From Candidatus Omnitrophota bacterium (GTDB lineage: Bacteria; Hinthialibacterota; Hinthialibacteria; Hinthialibacterales; JAKPRU01), in contig JAKPRU010000543.1 in assembly GCA_029557025.1 (NCBI GenBank), positions 1 to 6,930 on the forward strand: 6,930 nt of DNA, given 5' to 3'. The first letter of the stretch is position 1; each line of letters begins with the position of its first letter. The notes beneath the pieces are model-generated. The model was given only the letters and a program-made list of their open reading frames with translations, ran no database searches and was not told where the DNA came from. Shown piece after piece: positions 1 to 5,463 of the stretch. The position numbers and the translations under genes are program-made.

Positions 1-237
1 TAGAACGCCGGCGATTGCGCAACATCGGCTGGAAAGTGTGTGGAGGTGCATTGTGAGAAGGAGTTTGAGAGAAGGAGTAAGGGGAAGATGAGAATCGCGT
101 TCGGGTGATGTCGGAAAGGATGATCGAGGTGGGAGTGGGTAGAAAGATAATGGAAGGCATCGTTTTCAATATCCCACAGGGCGGGCGTGGATCGTTGCAG
201 TGGAGGATTCGGAGATCAAAAACGCGGCCATCCATGT

Positions 238-267
238 TTGACCTTACTTAATTCCTTCTGATTTTAT
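238..267 (+). promoter_or_regulatory. Possible distal promoter for the Nif3-like gene
   Basis: TTGACC at 238-243 matches five of six bases of the sigma-70 -35 consensus. TTTTAT at 262-267 follows after an 18-bp spacer and is a mediocre -10. Transcription from here would give a leader of about 145 nt before the start codon at 420. This is a consensus match only. A nearer -10-like TATGAT at 376-381 is an alternative but lacks a good -35. Confidence 0.25.
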
Positions 268-341
268 GGGTTATCATGTGCATGAATACGCAACATGCGG
301 AATCGCGGCCTATCCGCTCGAAAACAGGTGATTCTTCCCGA

Positions 342-357
342 AAATATCGAGATATTT
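342..357. promoter_or_regulatory. Operator-like palindrome upstream of the Nif3-like gene
   Basis: AAATATC (342-348) and GATATTT (351-357) are perfect reverse complements separated by two bases. The spacer is too short for a stable RNA hairpin, so a dimeric-regulator binding site is more natural. The site lies about 19 bp upstream of a -10-like TATGAT (376-381), and so would overlap the -35 region of a promoter firing near position 388. No regulator is identifiable, and AT-rich palindromes of this size do occur by chance. Confidence 0.3.
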
Positions 358-419
358 GATGTTTTAAAATGAAGTTATGATATCCTATGGGAAAAACTCC
401 GTTCGTCCGGGAGAAGGGC

Positions 420-1220
420 ATGATTGACGCCAAGAAAATTCTTCATTATCTGATTTGCAGCAGTCCCTGGGTGAATCCGCGCCAGACGGTGGATACGGTC
501 TATTTCGGCGAGGAAGAACGTGAGGTTGAGAAGGTCGGGGTATGTTGGATACCCGCCATTCAGACGCTCCGGGCCGCCCACAAGGCGGGATGTGGAATGG
601 TGGTGGCTCACGAGCCTCTGTTTTGGGAACACCTGCCGACCGACCGGTACTGGTATGACAAAGAGCCTGGAATCACAAAACGGAAATTCCTGGAAGAGAC
701 CGGCATGGTGGTTGTCCGCGCGCATGACAGCTGGGATAACTGGCCGGAAATCGGCATTCGAGATTCCTGGGCGCAGGGACTTGGGTTGACCAAACGGATT
801 CGGGACGGAAGCAGTTGGCGTTGGAATGGGCTTTATGAGATTCCCGAACAGACATTACGGGAGTTTGCGCAGCATGTCGCCGACCGGATTAAACCTCTCG
901 GCGAGGACAGTGTCCAGGTGATCGGGGATCCCGAAAAAAAGGTGAGTCGGCCCTCCATCGGTGTCGGATGCGGGGGGCCGGATACCGAGATGGTGTCGTA
1001 TGGCTCGGATGTGCTGATTGTCTGTTACGACGGAGCGACGTATTGGTCAACCCGCGAGCGACTCGCGGAAATGGGCGTGGCTGTTCTTACTGTTGAACAC
1101 GGAACCAGCGAAATGTGGGGGCTGGAAAACCTCTGCAAACACTTGGCAGAGGTTTTTCCAGAGACCTCTTTTCAGTATTTCGCGGAACACCCTCGAACCT
1201 GGACAGTGAAAGGACGATAG
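420..1220 (+). CDS. Nif3-like dinuclear metal centre protein
   Basis: This is a 266-residue member of the Nif3/YbgI family, cytoplasmic proteins that form ring-shaped hexamers with a two-metal site. Their true reaction is unsettled; the database label GTP cyclohydrolase I type 2 is weakly founded. The family signature is spread as expected: VVAHEPLF at residues 61-68 replaces the usual HH(P) motif, H102 and D106 lie in AHDSWD where the family has HTxxD, and the C-terminal H227-x3-E231 pair completes the site. Length fits the short form without the PII-like insert. E65 stands where YbgI-type proteins have a second histidine, so metal preference may differ. I prefer ATG 420 because GGGAGAAGG lies just upstream (about 409-417). 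An in-frame ATG at 387 adds 11 residues but has no ribosome binding site. The gene stands alone and converges on the next gene with 11 bp between stop codons. Confidence 0.85.
   Translation: MIDAKKILHYLICSSPWVNPRQTVDTVYFGEEEREVEKVGVCWIPAIQTLRAAHKAGCGMVVAHEPLFWEHLPTDRYWYDKEPGITKRKFLEETGMVVVRAHDSWDNWPEIGIRDSWAQGLGLTKRIRDGSSWRWNGLYEIPEQTLREFAQHVADRIKPLGEDSVQVIGDPEKKVSRPSIGVGCGGPDTEMVSYGSDVLIVCYDGATYWSTRERLAEMGVAVLTVEHGTSEMWGLENLCKHLAEVFPETSFQYFAEHPRTWTVKGR
1123..1160 (-). terminator. Terminator-like hairpin inside the Nif3-like coding region
   Basis: CCTCTGC (1130-1136) pairs perfectly with GCAGAGG (1146-1152) around a 9-nt loop. The stem is extended by TGGAAAA on the left and TTTTTCCA on the right, with one extra T. 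Read on the minus strand, this is a 7-bp stem followed by TTTT, about 70 nt past the stop codon of the minus-strand gene ending at 1232. It is the best terminator for that gene. Read on the + strand it also ends in TTTTT, but there it lies within translated Nif3 codons, where ribosomes should suppress folding. Confidence 0.5.
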
Positions 1221-1231
1221 CTCCCGGAGAT

Positions 1232-2362
1232 TCAGGATTCCTCTGTCAGCGCCAAAACAGGCCAGGGAGATAAGTCCTCCAGCGGTTTTCTGTCCAAGAC
1301 ATTTCGCACAATCACAACCGCCTGTCCGGGGCCGAATTGCGACAGCCCCAAGTCGCCCGGGAAACGCCATTCCTGCTCTACAGACCAGTCCGCTCTGCCG
1401 GACCGCCCGCCTTGAACAAAGAGGTTCCCTTTGTCGGTGGAACTACTGCTCTCGTATGTCACGGGTCGAGCGCCGAGTGAGAGGAGCATTTCCCGATCCA
1501 AGGCGATTCCGTATGGTTCATAGTTCCATCGTTGAAACCGTTTCCGATAGCGCATGGTTTCCATTGCGGGACCGGGAGGAAGCGCTGTGAACGCCACAGC
1601 CCTCTGACCGCCCGGCATCTTTGCGGCAGAACCTCGCAAGAGTCTTTCTTCAAGGATTCGCTTGAGCGTGGCAAGAGAGGACCGGGGATTTCCTGTGCCC
1701 GGTTTGGCAAGGTCGGCATAGTAATCGGCAGGTTTCTCACCGGGCCAGGGACCCCCGAATGAATGTGTCCAATGGGTGAGATAGGGCCAGGTTTTCGGGA
1801 AAGTCCAGGCGGCCGGATCGCCCCTTTCGATCGGTTGGGCGTAGCAGCCCTCCATCGGACAATAAGCAACCCGATGTGTTTCGATGACCGGCTTTCCGCT
1901 GGAGAGGACCAGCCTCTCCAGATTCCCGCCCGGCCGGAGACTCACCGGCCAGATTTCATCCGCAAGAGAGATTACCAATCGGTCTCGCTCGGGCCAGCCG
2001 GATTTGGGTTGGCGTTTGGAGAGGGGAGCAGGAAGAAACAACCCTGTGAGTTGTTGCGGATCGAGCGCAAAGTCCTTTGCAACCTGTTCCAGGAAGGTTT
2101 CCGGATTCCTCTCCGAGACTGGGTGTACCAAAGTGACCGGCATGCCCATGCTCCCGGCAGCCCAGAGGGAGACCTCCCAAGTTTTCAGTCCCAGAGATGT
2201 GACAATCCCTTTACCCGAAGCGTGCGCGTTGCGAACGGCCTCGCAGGTGGCACGAATCCATTCCTCGCCGCATTGGGGGTATTTTCCCTGTCGCGAATTC
2301 AAGATGGCGACCCATGAAATGTCGGGACGTTCCGGGCCGATTCTCTGAGCCAAATCCATCAT
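1232..2362 (-). CDS. Uncharacterised protein with DprA/SLOG-like N-terminal half
   Basis: This is a 376-residue soluble protein without signal peptide or membrane segment. I do not recognise a named gene. In the N-terminal half, GKGIVTSLGLKTWEVSLWAA (residues 51-70) followed by MPVTLVHP, and then RDRLVISLADEIWPVSLRPG (126-145), echo the Rossmann-like DprA/SLOG nucleotide-binding fold (G..IVSGLA...AL..G...VL, then RNR.I..LAD...V...GS). A tryptophan-rich middle contains YLTHWTHSFGGPWPGE (194-209). The C-terminal module has VAFTALPP (256-263), RWNYEPYGIAL (278-288), GARPVTY (297-303) and DWSVEQEWRFPGDL (325-338). That order of motifs is reminiscent of the AbiGi/DUF2971-like type, a weak impression. 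ATG 2362 follows GGTGG at a usable distance. ATG 2359 directly after it, and GTG 2413 (17 residues longer, no ribosome binding site), are alternatives. The gene is single, divergent from the tRNA and convergent with Nif3. That it is coding is fairly sure; its function is unknown. Confidence 0.75.
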   Translation of the reverse strand: MMDLAQRIGPERPDISWVAILNSRQGKYPQCGEEWIRATCEAVRNAHASGKGIVTSLGLKTWEVSLWAAGSMGMPVTLVHPVSERNPETFLEQVAKDFALDPQQLTGLFLPAPLSKRQPKSGWPERDRLVISLADEIWPVSLRPGGNLERLVLSSGKPVIETHRVAYCPMEGCYAQPIERGDPAAWTFPKTWPYLTHWTHSFGGPWPGEKPADYYADLAKPGTGNPRSSLATLKRILEERLLRGSAAKMPGGQRAVAFTALPPGPAMETMRYRKRFQRWNYEPYGIALDREMLLSLGARPVTYESSSSTDKGNLFVQGGRSGRADWSVEQEWRFPGDLGLSQFGPGQAVVIVRNVLDRKPLEDLSPWPVLALTEES

Positions 2363-2431
2363 AAGTCCACCACTTTTCAGGATATACGAAATCCATCCTA
2401 TCAGACTGCGCACAAAAGGAATACGATGCTC

Positions 2432-2460
2432 TTGGAGAATTGAGCGATTGGACCTATAAT
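2432..2460 (+). promoter_or_regulatory. Sigma-70-type promoter for tRNA-Leu
   Basis: A perfect TATAAT at 2455-2460 lies 17 bp after TTGGAG (2432-2437), a weak -35. Transcription would begin near 2467, leaving a leader of about 30 nt for RNase P to remove before the mature tRNA at 2498. On the opposite strand the same bases read ATTATA/TTATAG, preceded 17-18 bp upstream by TTGAAA. The minus-strand gene may therefore start from overlapping DNA. Confidence 0.55.
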
Positions 2461-2497
2461 GGTGATGTTCCGGTTGATTTCAAGGAATTGACAAATT

Positions 2498-2581
2498 GCC
2501 GGAGTGGTGGAACTGGTAGACTCGCTAGGTTCAGGACCTAGTGTCCTCCGGGACGTGGGGGTTCAAGTCCCCCCTCCGGCA
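2498..2581 (+). tRNA. tRNA-Leu (anticodon CAG)
   Basis: The complete class II cloverleaf can be drawn. The acceptor strands GCCGGAG (2498-2504) and CTCCGGC (2574-2580) pair fully, followed by discriminator A at 2581. The anticodon stem CTAGG/CCTAG (2525-2529 and 2537-2541) encloses loop TTCAGGA with anticodon CAG at 2532-2534, which reads CUG. A long variable arm follows (TGTCC...GGACG region), as expected for leucine. The T arm is GGGGG-TTCAAGT-CCCCC. The 3' CCA is not encoded (the next bases are GTT) and must be added by the CCA-adding enzyme. No integrase or duplicated tRNA end is visible, so there is no sign of an element inserted here. Confidence 0.97.
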
Positions 2582-2704
2582 GTTTGATTTTTACAGATGG
2601 TTCAGGTGTCTCTGCAATTGCTCACCCACCCGCCGGTTTTCCGGCCCATGTTTCCGCACAATGAAACTGTTAGAGGGTAACTGCGAACGAAACGTTCCAG
2701 ATTG

Positions 2705-2720
2705 CGCCCGTTCACGGGCG
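2705..2720 (+). repeat. GC-rich hairpin downstream of tRNA-Leu
   Basis: CGCCCG (2705-2710) and CGGGCG (2715-2720) form a perfect 6-bp, all-GC stem with a TTCA tetraloop. No T tract follows (GGATCATTTC), so it is not a canonical intrinsic terminator. A pause or RNA-stabilising role is possible. A smaller stem, GCCGG/CCGGC, lies at 2632-2645. Confidence 0.35.
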
Positions 2721-2834
2721 GGATCATTTCACGCAAGCGAAAGTTGATATCCGACAAAATCTCGATGGAACAATATGAGTCATTTACTCCACACCGGGGT
2801 TCCTGCCCTGCCATCGGATCATAGATAAAACTTC

Positions 2835-2864
2835 TTGTTCTCTTCCCCTTGCCTCTGCTATCAT
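2835..2864 (+). promoter_or_regulatory. Possible promoter for the chemoreceptor gene
   Basis: TTGTTC (2835-2840) and TATCAT (2859-2864) are separated by 18 bp and each match the sigma-70 hexamers at four or five positions. I found no good flagellar sigma-28 site (TAAA with GCCGATAA). The implied leader is about 155 nt and would contain the hairpin at 2948-2971. The call rests on consensus only. Confidence 0.25.
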
Positions 2865-2947
2865 GGATGTGGGATATTCTCTCACGCAGACGCTGGGAAC
2901 GAAAATGGACTCCCTGTTTATCCGTGGAGTAGGCAAATTGGACCATC

Positions 2948-2971
2948 GCCTGATTATCATCTGAATCAGGC
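2948..2971 (+). promoter_or_regulatory. Leader hairpin upstream of the chemoreceptor gene
   Basis: GCCTGATT (2948-2955) and AATCAGGC (2964-2971) form a perfect 8-bp stem with an 8-nt loop, followed by TTTCC. It sits 57 bp before the receptor start, so it would lie in that mRNA's leader. The short T run makes it at most a weak terminator or attenuator. It leaves the ribosome binding site at 3014-3019 free. Confidence 0.35.
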
Positions 2972-3028
2972 TTTCCTATATCGGAAGAGAATCTCACGGC
3001 TGAAGAGGCCCAAAAGGAGAATTGAGTG

Positions 3029-5392
3029 ATGTTCCAGATTCGCAGCATCAAGACCAAGATCCTGCTCCTGAGTATTCTGGCTGTTGTGTTGACCGCTGTT
3101 TGCCTCGTGGCCGTTGTCTCGATCAAAAAGGTCGGACTTCGAGCAAGCGTCAACGAGGAGTTGGACAAACTGGCGATGAACGAGACGGAGAAGATCGCAA
3201 AAGACGTGTATCTGATGTGCCGAGCGGTACAGGAATCGGTACAACAGAAAGTCGCCAGCGATCTGAATGTCGCACGATATGTGCTGGGGCGTACCGGCGG
3301 GATTTCGTTGTCTCAGGAAACCAGCACGTGGAACGCGATCAACCAGGATACGCAGGCAATCCAACAGGTCACTCTGCCGAAAATGCTGGCAGGGGATGCG
3401 TGGCTTGCCGAGGCAGACAGCATCACCAAACGATACCCGGTTGTGGACGACGTCAGGGATATGGTGGGAAGTATTATCACGATATTCCAGCGCATGGACG
3501 CTTCCGGCAATATGCTCCGGATCAGTACGACAGCTGTGAAGCAAGATGGTACACGGGAAATCGGAACGTATATCCCGGCAATTGATCGTGACGGCAAACC
3601 GAATCCGGTTGTGGCCGCGACAATCCGGGGAGAAACGTATCAGGGAAGAGCGCAGGTTCTGGGTGACTGGTGTGTGAGCGCCTATGAGCCGATCTTCGAT
3701 TCCTCCAGGAATGTTATCGGGATTCTGGGCGTCGCCGTAAAAGAAGAAAGTGTCGAAAGCCTGCGAAAAGGCATCATGGATATTGTTGTCGGGAAGACCG
3801 GCTATGTCTTCATCCTGGGCGGAACCGGCGAGCAGAAGGGTCAGTACATCATCTCCTATAAAGGAGAACGCGACGGGGAGAACATTTACGAGGCCCAAGA
3901 CGCTAAAGGAGAATACTTCGTAAAATCGATCATCGACAAAGCCCTCAAGCTGAAAGAAAGAGAGGTCGCTTTTGAACGATATCCATGGAAAAACGTGGGT
4001 GAGACAGTGCCCCGTATGAAACTGACCGCCATTGCCTATTTCGCGCCATGGGACTGGGTGATTGGCGTGGGAGCCTACGAGGACGATTTCCGTGACGCTC
4101 AAATTCGGGTGGATCACGCTCTGAATTCCATGGTGATATGGACCATGGTGGCGGCCGTCATCCTGACAATCGCCTTTGTCTTGTTCTCGTTTGTGCTGGC
4201 GGGAAGGATCGCCAATCCGTTGCGAGATGCCGCCGACTTTGCCCAGAAAGTATCTGATGGCGATCTGACTCAAGTCATCCATGTCGAACAGAAGGACGAG
4301 GTCGGTCAGTTAGTCGATGCTTTGAATCACATGTCAAAGAACCTGCGTGAAGTGATGAGCCAGATCCAGGATGCCGCCGAACAGGTAGCGTCCAGCAGTG
4401 AGGAACTCTCGTCCTCCGCGCAGAATCTTTCCAGCGCTGCCACAGAACAGGCTGCCAGCCTGGAGGAGACCTCCGCTTCCATTGAGGAATTGACAGCCTC
4501 CGTGGAGCAGAACGCGCAGCACGCCAAAGAAACCGAGCGGATAGCCGGGGACGCCGCAACCGCCATGGATGAAAGCGTCTCGCAAATGGTGAAAGCTGTG
4601 GAAATCTGCGGCAACACCGTGCAAATGGCGAAAGACGGCGGTACGGCGGTCAACAGCATGGTCGGCGCGATGAACAATATCGCTCAGAGTTCCAAGAAAA
4701 TCGCGGAGATCATTAAGGTGATCGACGATATTGCCGACCAGACCAACCTTCTGGCGCTCAATGCCGCCATTGAGGCCGCCCGCGCGGGCGAAATGGGTAA
4801 AGGCTTTGCCGTGGTTGCCGTGGAAGTCCGCAAACTCGCCGAACGCAGCCAGGTGGCCGCCAAAGAGATTACCGGAATGATTACAGATACCGTGAGCCGA
4901 ATCGAAGGCGGCGTGGGCCTGGCCAACCAGTGCGGATCGAGCCTCGAAAAGATCGTCGGCGGGATCGCGGAGGTGTCACAGACGATTGATGAGGTCTCGC
5001 ACTCCAGCCAGAACCTGGCGGAGAAAATCCGTCAGACTGCGCAACTTGTTCAGGAAATCAGCACAGCTTGCGAGGAACAGTCATCCGGGTCAAACCAGAT
5101 CCGCCAGGCGGTCATTACACTTGATCAAGTGACCCAGCAGAATTCCGCGACCTCTGAAGAAACTGCCGCGGCCAGCGAAGAGCTCGCCGGCCAGGCACAG
5201 ATGATGCAGGAATTGATTTCCCGATTCAAAATCGGAGCGGAGTTTCACGAGGCAACAAGAACGCCAAAAGCCTCCTCTGCCGCAAACCGTCGTCAAGTCG
5301 CACCCCGGTCAACCGCAGAGAAATTGCGACTGCCGCCTCCGAAAGGCTCCACGCACAAAGAGGACAGCGATCAGGAATTCACCGAGTTCTGA
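3029..5392 (+). CDS. Methyl-accepting chemotaxis protein with double-Cache sensor
   Basis: This 787-residue transmembrane chemoreceptor passes periplasmic ligand binding to a CheA/CheW array. Its order is: membrane helix at residues 10-32; extracytoplasmic sensor 33-367, of the Cache_3-Cache_2 fusion type by its [11 protein letters not shown]...GILGVAV and GKTGYVFIL motifs; second membrane helix about 368-392; HAMP domain about 392-445 (ANPL, DGDL, DEVGQL); methylation helix 1 with [16 protein letters not shown] (473-488); the near-invariant hairpin tip [20 protein letters not shown] (569-588); methylation helix 2 with [17 protein letters not shown] (703-719). A flexible tail of about 50 residues ends in EFTEF, which fits the aromatic-x-x-aromatic CheR/CheB tether. 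AAGGAG at 3014-3019 precedes the start. ATG 3029 is chosen, but GTG 3026 directly before it is equally spaced. The ligand cannot be told. No other chemotaxis genes lie nearby, so this is an orphan receptor with its own terminator. Confidence 0.96.
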   Translation: MFQIRSIKTKILLLSILAVVLTAVCLVAVVSIKKVGLRASVNEELDKLAMNETEKIAKDVYLMCRAVQESVQQKVASDLNVARYVLGRTGGISLSQETSTWNAINQDTQAIQQVTLPKMLAGDAWLAEADSITKRYPVVDDVRDMVGSIITIFQRMDASGNMLRISTTAVKQDGTREIGTYIPAIDRDGKPNPVVAATIRGETYQGRAQVLGDWCVSAYEPIFDSSRNVIGILGVAVKEESVESLRKGIMDIVVGKTGYVFILGGTGEQKGQYIISYKGERDGENIYEAQDAKGEYFVKSIIDKALKLKEREVAFERYPWKNVGETVPRMKLTAIAYFAPWDWVIGVGAYEDDFRDAQIRVDHALNSMVIWTMVAAVILTIAFVLFSFVLAGRIANPLRDAADFAQKVSDGDLTQVIHVEQKDEVGQLVDALNHMSKNLREVMSQIQDAAEQVASSSEELSSSAQNLSSAATEQAASLEETSASIEELTASVEQNAQHAKETERIAGDAATAMDESVSQMVKAVEICGNTVQMAKDGGTAVNSMVGAMNNIAQSSKKIAEIIKVIDDIADQTNLLALNAAIEAARAGEMGKGFAVVAVEVRKLAERSQVAAKEITGMITDTVSRIEGGVGLANQCGSSLEKIVGGIAEVSQTIDEVSHSSQNLAEKIRQTAQLVQEISTACEEQSSGSNQIRQAVITLDQVTQQNSATSEETAAASEELAGQAQMMQELISRFKIGAEFHEATRTPKASSAANRRQVAPRSTAEKLRLPPPKGSTHKEDSDQEFTEF

Positions 5393-5457
5393 TTGATTCG
5401 CCTGGGCGCGCGGTGGAGGAGAACAGCCTGTCTCCTCCACCGCGTTTGCTTGATTCG
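5393..5457. repeat. 8-bp direct repeats flanking the terminator hairpin
   Basis: TTGATTCG occurs exactly at 5393-5400 and again at 5450-5457, bracketing a 49-bp block that contains the whole terminator hairpin. The first copy begins directly after the receptor stop codon. This arrangement looks like a target duplication around a tiny palindromic insert, but two 8-mers this close can also match by chance. Confidence 0.4.
5409..5447 (+). terminator. Strong intrinsic terminator after the chemoreceptor gene
   Basis: CGCGGTGGAGGAGA (5409-5422) and its exact reverse complement (5431-5444) form a 14-bp, GC-rich stem with an 8-nt loop. It is followed by TTTGCTT, 16 bp after the receptor stop codon. 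The T tract lies on the + strand side, so it chiefly serves the receptor gene. The stem may also slow transcripts arriving from the convergent gene that ends at 5464, although no T run follows it in that direction. Confidence 0.85.
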
Positions 5458-5463
5458 ACAGAA

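Larger units (their letters stand above)
1..386. other. Left-end non-coding stretch with no supportable gene
   Basis: No reading frame here looks like a gene. The + strand frames that enter from the left edge close early: one at position 1 (TAG), one at the TGA near 52-54, and one at the TGA near 92-94. Any of these could be the tail of an upstream gene, but the residues are too few to judge. From about 52 to 157 the + strand is very purine-rich, with GAGAAGGAGT repeated at 55-64 and 69-78. As a consequence all three minus frames lack stops there. The peptides they give are Ser/Pro/Thr-rich and have no ribosome binding site, so I do not call a gene. The last 150 bases become AT-rich and carry the candidate control elements listed separately. 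Confidence 0.5.
2582..3028. other. Intergenic region between tRNA-Leu and the chemoreceptor gene
   Basis: I see no credible gene in these roughly 450 bases. They hold three perfect short hairpins. GCCGG/CCGGC around TTTT lies at 2632-2645, CGCCCG/CGGGCG around TTCA at 2705-2720, and GCCTGATT/AATCAGGC around 8 nt at 2948-2971. The first two lie 51-139 bp downstream of the tRNA and could help end its transcript, but neither is followed by a T run. The only T run close behind the tRNA (2588-2592) has no hairpin of its own. The ribosome binding site of the receptor gene, AAGGAG, lies at 3014-3019. Confidence 0.6.

Noticed and set aside
1..160. A minus-strand gene starting near 160, 51 or 25 and leaving the left edge
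   Set aside because: None of these starts has a ribosome binding site. The peptide from 160 is Ser/Pro/Thr-rich with no recognisable pattern, and the pieces from 51 and 25 are too short to judge.
1763..2317. A 184-codon + strand open frame opposite the SLOG-like gene
   Set aside because: It has no ribosome binding site and low-complexity Arg/Pro/Gly composition. The minus frame is longer and has coherent motifs.
2488..2493. A perfect TTGACA just before the tRNA
   Set aside because: Its -10 would fall inside the tRNA gene, where no TATAAT-like sequence exists at the right spacing. The TATAAT at 2455-2460 explains the tRNA better.
2498..2581. tRNA-Leu as an integration site for a genomic island
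   Set aside because: No integrase, no second copy of the tRNA 3' end and no other mobile-element sign is present in the window.
2602..3168. A 188-codon minus-strand open frame across the gap upstream of the chemoreceptor and into its 5' end
   Set aside because: It starts from TTG with no ribosome binding site, overlaps the receptor's first membrane helix antisense, and its residue make-up has no recognisable motif. It covers what looks like the receptor's leader and promoter.
2966..4282. A 438-codon minus-strand open frame antisense to the chemoreceptor
   Set aside because: It is His/Asp-rich and lacks domain motifs, as expected for the complement of a real gene with biased codons. The + strand frame is unambiguous.
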